Of a stretch of DNA of 64,000 bases, positions 11,346-23,178 are shown one piece after another. The notes beneath the pieces are model-generated. The model was not told the DNA's origin and did no database searches. It was given only the letters and a program-made list of their open reading frames with translations. Made by a program: the position numbers and the translations under genes. Positions within the stretch are counted from its first letter, which is position 1. Every line of letters starts with the position of its first letter. The stretch comes from Meconema thalassinum (taxonomy: Eukaryota > Arthropoda > Insecta > Orthoptera > Tettigoniidae), in assembly GCA_946902985.2 (NCBI GenBank), contig OX336388.2, positions 1,210,464,609-1,210,528,608 on the forward strand, in the 5' to 3' direction.

Positions 11346-11830
11346 TGTCACAAAGCCCCTAAGCAAAACAACCTTAATGGGGTTAGTCATCTCTATGAAT
11401 GTGATTAACGTGAAAACTATTGGGATAGGTCAATAAAATATACCGCGAGGATGTGATGAGGGACAGGTGGCTTTGAACTGTGAGAAATGACATCCGGTCG
11501 GCCGCAGCCCCCTCCCGTAGTCCGGTGGTTATGACTAAGCCACAGTAGAACACCTGACGTATAATTGAAAGCACGTCACAATAATGTTTCATTCTCTATG
11601 ACCCCCATTGGTTGGGGTGTTTCCGGTCTTCACGATGTAACACATCAACGCGTAGGTTCACTTTTCATTAAAAATGAGATTTACGGAGTAAATAGCTCTC
11701 AACCATGATGAGCTGCTGGAATATCTCGGCTTACAGCTCCCTTTTCAGTTGGCAATTGGTGTACTGTTGATTACATCCGTAGACGTTACAAACAGTAGAT
11801 TACATTATGACTAGGCAGGATAAATTTTCA
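11346..11830. other. Unassigned stretch
   Basis: No gene or complete repeat is recognised. CCTCCCGTAGTCCGGTGGTTATGAC-type sequence near 11512 (reverse of a tRNA-like head) hints at an old SINE but is too decayed to place. Confidence 0.35.
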
Positions 11831-11902
11831 TGTCCACTAGTTCATAATGACAAGCATATCATACAGATTCTACACACCCAAGTCAACGTGGCAACATTAC
11901 TA
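11831..11902 (+). mobile_element. SINE D tail fragment
   Basis: About 70 bp nearly identical to 11276-11340 (ACTAGTTCATAATGACAAGC through the CAAGTCAACG tail), without the head or body. It runs directly into the TATAT microsatellite and probably seeded it. Confidence 0.75.
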
Positions 11903-12043
11903 TATTATATTATATTATATTATATTATATTATATTATATTACTGTATGTTACTGTATATTATATTATATTATATTATATTATATTATATTACTGTATAT
12001 TATATTATATTATATTATATTATATTATATTATATTATATTAT
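11901..12043. repeat. (TATAT)n microsatellite
   Basis: About 143 bp of TATAT pentamer repeats interrupted by TACTGTATGTTACTGTA-type variants. Open frames across it are simple-repeat artefacts. Confidence 0.95.
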
Positions 12044-12495
12044 GCAACGTGCCTATAATGGCAATAGTTAAGACACGAGTATGTTTATAAAACAAGCGAA
12101 GCGAGTTTTATAATTTCCATACGAGTGTCTTAATTATCATTATAGGCGAGTTGCATACGACTGTTTATGTTCGACGATAATTATAACTATTTTATGTTCG
12201 AACATAAATAATCATAAATATCCGTCGAGATTTCGCCAGTTTTTATGTACTTAACAGAGCGCATGGGACGCAGAGAATACCTTGTATTTGTCCATGGCCT
12301 CCTCAAATACTCCACTATGGCATTAGCCACAAGAGGCCGTGGAAGTCAGCGCAGGTGCGATGCTATACTTACCTAATTGATCACACAATTGTTTCTTGAA
12401 ATCTGATTGGTGGGAGAAACTGTTTCATAATGAAAAATATTGTTATAATGACCCTCATTATGGTACAGTTTTCGACATATAATATATTATATTAC
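12043..12495 (-). repeat. Family F repeat, copy 2, with large terminal hairpin
   Basis: Inverted relative to copy 1. Its left ~115 bp (12043-12158) is a long imperfect palindrome. Arms GCCTATAATGGCAATAGTTA and TAATTATCATTATAGGCGAG flank a CAAGCGAAGCGAG centre. The body ends with a TTTCATAATGAAA segment and a shared 3' edge near 12495. Confidence 0.65.
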
Positions 12496-12984
12496 ATTAT
12501 ATTACAATGCTTGCAGATCGTTTAGGGACAGAGCTAAAAAAACTGATTTTGCTACTAAAATATTTTCTTTCACAAATACTGCTAGCCCTACAGCTATGAC
12601 ATTTTTACTGCTATTTTACTACAACAAAGCAATCAAAAATATAACAAGTAGGAGTCCACGCAGCACGACCTGCTTTGGATGAGAATGTGTGGCAAGATAG
12701 CGGCGAGCAAAAGGGGTAATAATCTCAAACAACAACTTCGTTGGCAGCAAGGCATCATGCCTTGAATTTCGGGCCTTTGGCCCAATTGTGTGGTAATGTA
12801 CGAAAATTATAAAATGTTATTCTAGGCAATGCTGACACCATCACGTGGTTATGAAAGCCGGACGTCCTCGGAATTGGAAAATATATTACAGCCGTAAATA
12901 CATTATTTAACTTATTGATAAGGTGAAAACGGGTTATTATAGATAATTTTCCGTAGAATTCAATGAGACGATCAGTTGTATTTT
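12496..12984. other. Unassigned A/T-rich stretch
   Basis: No open frame of note, RNA gene or recognised repeat. Its right edge merges into the first family C unit. Confidence 0.4.
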
Positions 12985-13167
12985 ACAAATTATTATATAC
13001 ATTTGGGCCCCATTTTTTCAAAAACCAAAAGCATTTAATAATATTAAAACGGAGAGAGATATCAAAATATGATAGGGGGTAAAAAAGTTGCTAATCACTG
13101 AGATCTTACTCCAGTATATTTAAGTTGTTTCGATACGACCAACCGTTTCCGGGATATATCGATTCAA
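12985..13167 (+). repeat. Family C tandem array, left part
   Basis: A partial ~320-bp unit (GGGCCCCA, ACGGAGAGAGATATC, CGATACGACCAACCGTTTCC, ATATATCGATTCAA) that stops exactly at HINE-a and resumes at 15320. The two parts join into one unit without loss or gain, so this is one array. Confidence 0.8.
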
Positions 13168-15319
13168 ACAAGATGTTCAGTAAAGAACATATAGCCTACT
13201 TTCTCCTAAATGCATGGGTATTGTTATAACTCTTTGTCCTTTTCAAGGAGTATGATTGAATGTTGGTTGTAGGAGCTTGTTGAAATACAACGTGCTATAG
13301 GGATATTAAACATGAATATGAGGTGCCCTTTGCTAGTGCTACCTCTGTACCAAATTTCGTTCAATTCGGTTTCACCGTGTTTGAATTGATAGGGGGAATC
13401 GATTTGCACACATACTTGGCCACCATCTGCAAACTATTGGGCTGATGTTCTTGCAGTTTGGTCAGAATATGTTTCCCACATAAAGATATGGTGTTGCAAA
13501 ATTAGGTAGAGACTAGATTATTAGGTTGGTCGTAATTACATTTTAGCTTTTAACATTTGGGTGGCCGCGATTACGTTTCCATCAAGATAGCGGTGATATA
13601 AAACATGACACTGAGGTGCCCTTTGCTAGTGCTACCTCTATACCAAATTTCGTTCCATTTGGTTTCAGCGTGTTTGAATTAATAGGGGGAATCGATTCTG
13701 ACACAAAGATGGCCGCCATCCGCAAACTATTAGGCGAATGACCTATTATATTGGTCAAAGGATGCTCCCTCCATAAAGGTATGTAGTTGCAAAATTTGGT
13801 AGAGATCGGATGATTAGGTTAATCGTAATTTGATTTAAGCTTTGAACATTCGTGTGGCCGCCATTACGTTTCAGTCAAGATGGCGGCGATATAAAACATG
13901 ACACTGAGGTGCCCTTTGCTAGTACTACCTCTGTACCAAATTTCGTTCCATTCGGTTCCACCGTGTTCGAATTAATAGGGGGAATCAATTTTGACATAAA
14001 GATGGCCTCCATCCGCAAACTATTAGGTGAATGACCTACTAGATTGGTCAAAGGATGCTCCCTCCATAAAGGTATGTAGTTGCAAAATTTGGTAGAGATC
14101 GGATGATTAGGTTAATCGTAATTTGATTTAAGCTTTGAACATTCGTGTGGCCGCCATTACGTTTCAGTCAAGATGGCGGCGATATAAAACATGACACTGA
14201 GGTGCCCCTTGCTAGTGCTACCTCTGTACCAAATTTCGTTGCATTCGGTTCCACCGTGTTCGAATTAATAGGGGGAATCATTTTTGACATAAAGATGGCC
14301 GCCATCCGCAAACTATCAGGTGAATGACCTCTTAGATTGGTCAAAGGATGCTCCCTCCATAAAGGTATGTAGTTGCAAAATTTGGTAGAGATCGGATGAC
14401 TAGGTTAATCGTAATTTGATTTAAGCTTTGAACATTTGTGTGGCCGCCATTACGTTTCCGTCAAGATGGCGGCGATATAAAACATGACACTGAGGTGCCT
14501 TTTGTTAGTACTACCTCTGTACCAAATTTCGTTCCATTCGGTTGCACCGTGTTCGAATTAATAGGGGGAATCGATTTTCACACAAAGATGGCCGCCATCC
14601 GCAAACTATTACGCTGATGACCTATTGGTTTGGTCAAAGGATGCTCCCCCATAAAGGTATGTTGTTGAAAAATTTGGTAGAGATCGGATGATTAGGTTAA
14701 TCGTAATTTGATTTAAGCTTTGAACATTTGTGTGGCCGCCATTACGTTTCCGTCAAGATGGCGGCGATATAAAACATGACACTGAGGTGCCTTTTGTTAT
14801 TACTACCTCTGTACCAAATTTCGTTCCATTCGGTTGCACCGTGTTCGAATTAATAGGGGGAATCGATTTTCACACAAAGATGGCCGCCATCCGCAAACTA
14901 TTACGCTGATGACCTATTGGTTTGGTCAAAGGATGCTCCCCCCATAAAGGTATGTCGTTGCAAAATTTGGTAGAGATCGGATGATTAGGTTAGTCGTAAT
15001 TTGATTTAAGCTTTGAACATTTGTGTGGCCGCCATTACGTTTCCGTCAAGATGGCGGCGATATAAAACATGACACTGAGGTGTCCTTTGCTAGTGCTACC
15101 TTTGTACCAAATTTCGTTCAATTCGCATTCACCGTGTTCGAATTGATACGGGGGGACAGACATCCAGAGTACACACACTCACACACACACAGACACACAG
15201 ACACACACACACACAGACTCACACACACACATACACACACACAGAAAGACACACTTTTTTCGCCCTGTGTTGATCTCATAAGTCTACTTTCATTTTTTGC
15301 AAAAATCGAAAGTAGGCTA
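13168..15319 (-). mobile_element. HINE-a, copy 3 (complete, seven tandem units)
   Basis: On the minus strand it runs from TAGCCTACTTTCGATTTTTG (15319 leftward) to GTTCTTTACTGAACATCTTGT (ending 13168). A CA/GT microsatellite lies at about 15165-15245. Seven units follow, with anchors (GATATAAAACATGACACTG or its variant) near 15059, 14766, 14474, 14181, 13888, 13594 and 13304, giving a period of 292-294 bp. The unit farthest from the 5' hairpin is the diverged type also found last in other copies. The flanks are A on both sides (T|T on its own strand), with no duplication. Open frames on the plus strand are repeat shadows. Confidence 0.87.
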
Positions 15320-17103
15320 AAAAAAAGGATGATAATCAGTGCCCCAAAAATGGTCCGGCCCTGCACCGATTTTAACGCCAGATAATAGGGTTCCTCACAG
15401 GATCTAACTCTTTCCCCGTAACAAATTTCAGCTCAATATCTTGATAATTGCTACCTGTACTTTGCTAAACGCAAAAACGTCGCGCACATACGTACAACTT
15501 CAGGGCCTCACAAAAAGAAAACGGTGAGAGATATCCAAATAATTGTTATGAGTAAAAAGGTGCATATCGTGGAGATCTTACACCTGTATATTCAACGTAT
15601 TTCGATACGACCAATCGTTTTCGAGATATATCGATTCCAAAAAAAGTTTGAAATTCAGGGCCCCCAAAAAAGATCCGGCCCTGCACCGTTCTTAACGCCC
15701 GACAATAGATTTTATCATAGGGTCTAACTCTTTCACCGCTCCAAAATTCAGCTAGATATCTTGAAAACTGCGACCTGTACTTTGCTAAACCCCAAAATGT
15801 CACGCACAATGGACATTTTCAGGGCCCCAAAAAACGAAAACGATGAGAGATATCAAAAAATCGTTTTGAGTAAAAACTTTGCACACCGCGGAGATCTTAC
15901 GCCTGCATATTTAAGGTATTTCGATACGAGCAACCGTTTCCGAGATTTATCGATTCAAAAAAAAGTTTGAAATTCAGGGCCCCCAAAAAAGATCCGGCCC
16001 TGCACCGTTTTTAACGCCCGACAACAGGTTTTCTCACAGGGTCTAACTCTTTCACCGCTCCAAATTTCAACTCGATATCTTGAAAATTGCGACCTGTACT
16101 TCGCTAAACGCAAAAATGTCACGCACAATGGACATTTTCAGGGCCCCAAAAAACGAAAACGGTGAGAGATATCAAAAAATTGTTTGGAGTAAAAACGTTG
16201 CACACACGGAGATCTTACACCTTTACATTTAACGTTTTTCGATACGACCAACCGTTTCCGAGATATATCGATTCAAAAAAAAAGTTTGAAATCCAGGGCC
16301 CCCCTAAAAGATCTGGCCCTGAACCGTATTTAACGCCCGACAACAGGTTTTCTCACAGCATCTAACTCCATCACCGCTCCAAATTTCAACTCGATACCTT
16401 GAAAATTGCGACCTGTACTTCGCTAAACGCAAAAATGTCACGCACAATGGACATTTTCAGGGCCCCAAAAAACGAAAACGGTGAGAGATATCAAAACAAT
16501 CGTTTTGAGTAAAAAAGTTGCATACTACGGAGATCTAACACCTTTACTTTTAACATTTTTTGATACGACCAACCGTTTCCGAGATATAACGATTCAAAAA
16601 AAAAAAAGTTTGAAATTCAGGGCCCCCCAAAAAGATCCGGCCCTGCACCGTGTTTAAAGCCCGACAATAGGTTTTATCACAGGGTCAAACTCTTTTATCG
16701 CTCCAAATTTCAGCTCGATATCTCGAAAATTGCGACCTGTACTTCGCTAAGGCCAAAAATGTCACGCACAATGGACATCTTCAGGGTCCCAAAAAACGAA
16801 AACGGTGAGAGATATCAAAAAATTGTTTTGAGTAAAAACGTTGCATACCGCGGAGATCTTATACCTGTATATTCAACCTTTTTTGATACGACCAACCGTT
16901 TCCGAGATATATCGACTCCAAAAACAGGGTTGAAATTCAGGGCCCCAAAAATGGTCCGGCCCTGCACCGATTTTTACGCCCAACAATAGGGTTCGTCACA
17001 GGCACCGACTCTTTCACCGTACCAAATTTCAGCTTGATATCTTGAAAATTGCGACCTGTACTTTGCTAAACGCAAAAACATCACATACATACATACATAC
17101 ATA
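15320..17103 (+). repeat. Family C tandem array, main part
   Basis: Units of about 318-324 bp anchored by ACGGTGAGAGATATC or its variants near 15521, 15840, 16159, 16478 and 16802. Each contains CCGGCCCTGCACCG, TCTAACTCTTTCACCG, CGACCTGTACTTCGCTAAAC, GAGATCTTACACCT and CGATACGACCAACCGTTTCC. The array ends in a CATA microsatellite at about 17087-17103. The short open frames are unit shadows. Confidence 0.88.
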
Positions 17104-20100
17104 CTGTACCCGATACCTAGTTGAGGCTATCGGCTACGCCAGCTGACATTAAGCCGTAGTTGAGATTTATGGGAAGAGTTGTAAAGATAGCGCTCAAATC
17201 AAGTCGAGAGGAATGCTAGGAAATGACGTAGAATGCCAAGGATCAAGAAGGCACTGCCAGTCAAGTAGATGGAATTATGGGAGGAATATTAAAGTTTTAT
17301 TAAGATCTTTATGGAACAGTATATTTAATCATCTCAGAAGAGAAGAAATAACAAGCATTATATATGATAATAACTTGAAGAAAGACAGATAATCCCTTAA
17401 GTTATTGTACAACTTAATAGCCGAGATGAAGGTGGTCGAGATTATATTTGTGACGCACGACCGTAGATGGTGGGGGAGAATAACGTGACCGCGCCAGGTA
17501 GGAGCTGGTCAATGCAGTTTAGAGACATCAGTCGAGTTCAGCCAGCGAGATGAGTGGTACACATGCGCCGAGCGTACGGTAAAATCGAGCGGTGAACAGC
17601 ACTTGTTACGTAAAGCGAAGGCGACAGTATTACTTAACCAAGCAGAGAGCAGGAAGTAGGTCATTGAGCCAAGGCGAGCAACGCAGGGCAGACGGCGAGA
17701 AGACCGGTTACGCGGCAGGCTGTACGGGCCATGTACGGAGGAGAAAAGCCGGGGTTCAGAACAGCATTGTAATACGAGTTTGAGAACTTTATTTCGAGCT
17801 GCATTTTATAACGCAGAACAGTATAGCAAAGCGGCATGGCGAGGCCGGCTTTAAGCGTAGATCATTCTGGAACAGTGCAGTAGATCAGAGCGGGCTAGTT
17901 CCGACTTTTATACGCAGGCAACATTAAAGAAGCTGAACTTCATTTCAACATTCAGTTACAACATTGAGTTGGGACTTGTATTCAGTAATAGAATTGTGCA
18001 GGCAGATAGTTACAATATACTGCAATTATGAACTTAGATATTCAAATGACATTACGATTATGCATTTCATAACGGAATATATAGAGCGACCATGTGGTCC
18101 AAACAACATTAACGCTTTTAAGCAAATGAACTGTTACAATTATATGCACTTATGAACATTGGCATGTGCATTAATAGAATTCTTTTTCATGAATTATCAT
18201 AAAATATCGAGTACGAACACAGCTGCAGGGTGTTTCAAAAACTTATACACTCTCATAAATAAAATTTATTTTCTACAAGTGAGACTTAACCGCTGTGGAG
18301 ATTGAACTTTTAACAAGCAAACCGAACATTATATGGGACAGTGGCGTAACATCAAAGAAGAATATGGGGTACGCTGCTTTTATGAACTTTTACGTAAGGA
18401 TTTGGACAGTATCCATTATGGATGACATACAGTTCATCATGTCGGAGTAAACGAAGACAGAGACGCGATGGCACCACGGAGCGATGGATTCGATTCCTGA
18501 AGAAGAGGAGGTCTAACAGCTAATTCACTTGGGATATGAAGGCGATCGTTATCGCGTGGGTGAAACGATATTCACGTCGATCTTTCGAGAAATTTATTAC
18601 ACATGAGAATAATCGACGATCTTTGAAATATAATAACAGCTGATATGAGAAGGTACTGTAAGAGTTATGACTTTCTAATATGATATTTTCATGAACACTG
18701 GGCATACATGTATATATTTTCTACTAGGAGGTATACGATTATTTAGACATGGCTTAAACATTATTTGCTCCAAATTTTGCTAGAATATGGCGTTACCATA
18801 TGATATGGCAGGCACCATTATACGAAATTCTCACCATTGGTTGGCTTTATTAAGCAGATGTTTGGTCTTTTAGACATTTTCCAGTAAGGATAGTTTTCTT
18901 GGATAGTTATTTTTTGTGGCGAGTATTTCGAACTCGTGATCTGCAATTGGATTATTTAAATTACTTCGTCAGTTCATTGCATACTAGCGAGTGTGTATTA
19001 TTCATCAGTAGGGATTTTTTCCATTGGATTGTTTGGAGATGTTATTCACTCAAGTGAATGAATATCGCTTTTATGTGACAACTATAGACTTGTTGATTCC
19101 AATCTGGTACATTCACTCATGAGACGACGAGATGGGGCCTTTCGTATTTATACGATTGCGTGGTGGTACACATCTTTACCCATCGTTCAGGGCATTATCA
19201 TGTTAGACGACGGGGCAAGGCCTTTCGTATTTATACGATCGTGTGGTGGTTACTCATCTTACTTGCCATTGAGGAACTCACTTTTATTATCCGAGTGTAC
19301 TTGAGATTGTAAGAGGATCAAACAAGAAACTACTAGTCACATATCAGTCGAATTTTGTTAAATAAATTAAAAATACATGTCAGCAGGGTTACATTTTGTA
19401 ATTCTTGTTTGCCAATCCAATATTTTGTTGCTATACTCTTTTGAGAGTACTTTCAGTTTAACAGCTGATACAGCTGATGCTTTTGATAATGTTTATGGTT
19501 GAATTTGATACCTTTGAGAAGGATTTAAAGTAATTGAATCTTATAAGATGAATCATTAATGGTCAGATTTATTTTAAGGCAGATCAGTATTGCATATTTC
19601 GATGTGAGAGATTATAGCACATTGGTGTTTTTCTGTGAAGTGAATTATGAGAATTTTAAGAGAATTTATGCTATTTGAAAGCAGATCTTGAATTTGATTA
19701 CGATTACTAAGGTAATATTTTTCCTAATTGTTTAAGAAGTTGTCTAGATGTGATCAGATTAATTACAGTTATTGGAGATTGCGTGCGTTGATAATTTGAA
19801 GCCAGTTATGTATTTTTGTAGATCATGCAACGTGATTAAGTGAAGTTTGTGATAGGCATTTTGTGGAAGTTGCCGAGTGGAAGTTGCAATATTGCTAATG
19901 TATTTTGAAGCAGACATGAGGTTGTCGAACCCAGTCTAGCATAATTTTGAGATTCGTGCTGTGTGCTGAATATTTATGGAGTTTGTGGAATAATTGTGGT
20001 ATTCAAATGTGATATTTGATGAAGTGAAAATATATAATGTAGTTGTGGATAGTGAGATCCAACGTGAATTTGTGAAGGAAATAATATTTTTTTGGCATGA

Positions 20101-21132
20101 TAATTAAATACGAGATATAACTTGGAAGTGATAAAACTGTAAGACAACGTTCTATAAACCATATTAAACAATTTGTTAGGAAATTAAACAAATAAATAAT
20201 GTTGATAATACAAGATTTTCTGATAATAATGATTAATGAAATAATAATCTGAAATTTAAGCATATTAATGATCTGACCTAATGAAATAAAAATCAGAATG
20301 ACTAGATGAAATAATAAAAATCTAAATAACCAGATGAATAAAATTTAAATAAATTGATAAATTAAATTTTGGAATAGATCAATGAATTAAATAAATGGAT
20401 GAATTAAAGATTGAATAAATAAGCTGACTTAAATAAATTAATAGATGATTGAATAGATGATGAATAACTGAATTGGAAGGTGATAATTAACTAAAGGAGC
20501 TGATGATTAATAAATTTAAATGAATTTAAATAAATTTATTTGAGAAATGATTTGAAGAATTGCAACTTGTGTTGATGAATTAAATATTTAATTTTGATGA
20601 TGATGATGATTATAACCAATAAATAGTGGATTTTCTGTGATTCACAAAATAAGCAATGATTAATGACAGTGTAAATAGTGTAAATTACTTATTCGATGTT
20701 TAGGAGCATATTACTAACATATTCAGCATTTGAATAATGCCATGCAAGCCATAAATTATGTGATATTTAAAATATGTGATTATAATATGTGTATTTAGAC
20801 AGATTATTAATATTTTTTACATCCACATTCATGATGTTAATTTAAAGAGAAGTTAGGTCTCAGTTATCACGAATGTCAGTGACGCAAAGACATAGTGCTA
20901 CGGTGATCCTGAGAACCCAAGAGAACTTTAGAAATTTTTCCTATTTCATGTGGATTAAATACACTTTGAGTAGAATGGAGATGGTTCGATTTTCTGGTCA
21001 ATGACAATTTAACGTTGGCATTCGACCATGCTCTCAGGTAGGATGTGTGTTTAATATGTCTGTCTGACTATCAAAGTTGAATAAATTTGTTTTTATCTTA
21101 GTTGTGATCTGATGATGATGTGATTTTCCTAT
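17104..21132. other. ORF-free block, composition shifts from mixed to very AT-rich
   Basis: I find no domain-bearing frame, tRNA or SINE here. The left part (17450-17960) is comparatively GC-rich. The right part (20160-20560) is almost entirely A/T and rich in GAATTAAATAAAT-like phrases. CAGGGTGTTTCAAAAACTTA near 18225 resembles the edge of a DNA transposon. A host intron, a long noncoding LTR-type element, or decayed repeats are all possible. Confidence 0.4.
19124..19285 (+). repeat. 82-bp tandem duplication
   Basis: Two units start with ACGACGAGATGGGGCCTTTC (19124) and ACGACGGGGCAAGGCCTTTC (19206). They share TCGTATTTATACGAT and GTGGTGG. The offset is 82 bp. No function is evident. Confidence 0.7.
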
Positions 21133-22731
21133 TAGCCTACTTTAGATTTTTCCAAAAAATGAAAGTAGACTTATGAGATCAACACAGGGCGAAAAAAGTG
21201 TGTCTGTCTGTGTGTGTGTATGTGTGTGTGTGAGTATGTGTGTGTGTGTGTGTGTGTATGTATGTGTGTGTGTGAGTCTGTGTGTGTGTGTGTCTGTGTG
21301 TGTGTGAGTGTGTGTACTCTGAATGTCTGTCCCCCCTATCAATTCGAACACGGTGAATGCGGATTGAACGAAATTTGGTACAAAGGTAGCACTAGCAAAG
21401 GACACCTCATTGTCATGTTTTATATCGCCGCCATCTTAACGGAAACGTAACGGCGGCCACACAAATGTTCAAAGCTTAAATCAAATTACGACTAACCTAA
21501 CCATCTGATCTCTACCAAATTTTGCAACAACATACCTTTATGGGGGGAGCATTCTTTGACCAAACCAATAGGTCATCAGCGTAATAGTTTGCGGATGGCG
21601 GCCATCTTTGTGTGAAAATCGATTCCCCCTATTAATTCGAACACGGTGCAACCGAATGGAACGAAATTTGGTACAGAGGTAGTACTAACAAAAGGCACCT
21701 CAGTGTCATGTATTATAACGCCGCCATCTTGACGGAAACGTAATGGCGGCCACACAAATGTTCAAAGCTTAAATCAAATTACGAATAACCTAATCATCCG
21801 ATCTCTACCAAATTTTGCAACAACATAACCTTATAAAGGAAGCATCCTTTGACCAAATGAATAGGTCATTAGCCTAATAGTTTGCGGATGGCGACCATCT
21901 TTGTGTGAAAATCAATTCCCCCTATTAATTCAAACACGGTGAAGCTGAATGGAACGAAATTTGGTACAGAGATAGCACTAGCAAACGGAATCTCAGTGTC
22001 ATGATTAATATCGCCGCCATATTGACAGAAACGTAATGGCGGCCACACGAATGTTCAAAGCTTAAATCAAATTACGATTAACCTAATCATCCGATCTCTA
22101 CCAAATTTTGCAACTACATACCTTTATGGAGGGAGCATCCTTTGACCAATCTAATAGGTCATTAGCCTAATAGTTTGCGGATGGCTGCCATCTTTATGTC
22201 AAAATTGATTCCCCCTATTAATTCGAACACGGTGGAACCGAATGAACGAAATTTGGTACAGAGGTAGCACTAGCAAAGGGCACCTCACTGTCATGTTTTA
22301 TATCACCGCTATCTTGACGGAAACGTAATCGCGGCCACCCAAATGTTAAAAGCTAAAATGTAATTACGACCAACCTTATAATCTAGTCTCTACCAAATTT
22401 TGCATCACCATATCTTTATGTGGGAAACATATTCTGACCAAACTGCAAGAACATCAGCCCAATAGTTTGCAGATGGTGGCCAAGTATGTGTGCAAATCGA
22501 TTCCCCCTATCAATTCAAACACGGTGAATCCGAATTGAACGAAATTTGGTACAGAGGTAGCACTAGCAAAGGGCACCTCATATTCATGTTTAATATCCCT
22601 ATAGCACTTTGTATTTCAACAAGCTACTACAACCAACATTCAATCATACTCCTTGAAAAGGACAAAGAGTTATAACAATACCCATGCATTTAGGAGAAAG
22701 TATGCTATATGTTCTTTACTGAACATCTTGT
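21133..22731 (+). mobile_element. HINE-a, copy 4 (complete, five tandem units)
   Basis: The 5' hairpin is TAGCCTACTTTAGATTTTTC with AAAATGAAAGTAGACTTA. A GT microsatellite follows at about 21198-21320. Units carry TCATGTTTTATAT-type anchors near 21413, 21706, 22000, 22291 and 22585. The 3' end is GAAAGTATGCTATATG, hairpin GTTCTTTACTGAAC and ATCTTGT. The flanking bases are T on both sides. The whole copy is 1,599 bp and non-coding. Confidence 0.87.
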
Positions 22732-23178
22732 TTTCTTTCCTTGTCTTAATTAAGGCTTAACCAGGAAGGATGTGGTTTGCTAGGGATTCAGTTGATGGTG
22801 CCCATTGATATTTGTATTTTTTAAAATTAAATTTAAACCCGTAACGACCCTGGAGATACTTTATCTCGTGTTACCCTCTGCTTTTGAGATATTTCAACTG
22901 AATTTCCGACACATTCCTTATTTGACTAGGTGTTCATTTAACTCCGCTCTGTCCTGGAAATCCAGGAATGCGATGTAATAGCAGATGGGTCATCGCATCC
23001 CCAGGACGAACGGGTACAATACATACAGACAGATAGACAGACTTTTTCTTGAATTTTTTTTTCGACTCCAATTCGATTGGAATAGGTTTGAACAATGGGC
23101 GACGCTTAGTTTCCGAGATCTCAAAAAATCCTACCACGGCTATATGAAAGCCTATAGGATTTGGATCCGGCTTTCATA
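22732..23178. other. Unassigned stretch ending in a perfect 10-bp stem-loop
   Basis: No gene is recognised. ATACATACAGACAGATAGACAG-type sequence near 23022 looks like a repeat end. The stretch finishes with TATGAAAGCC (23143) and its exact inverse GGCTTTCATA (ending 23178), 16 nt apart. Confidence 0.5.

Noticed and set aside
11807..12071. Ile/Tyr/Leu-only frames
   Set aside because: Translation of the TATAT microsatellite.
13852..15060. Repeated MWPPLRFSQDGGDIKHDTE-like frames
   Set aside because: One per 293-bp HINE-a unit; no codon bias, and interrupted in most units. They are shadows of the tandem repeat, not a repeated gene.
15524..16989. Repeated short frames (DIFRAPKNEN, RSGPAPFLTPDN)
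   Set aside because: Shadows of family C tandem units in changing frames.
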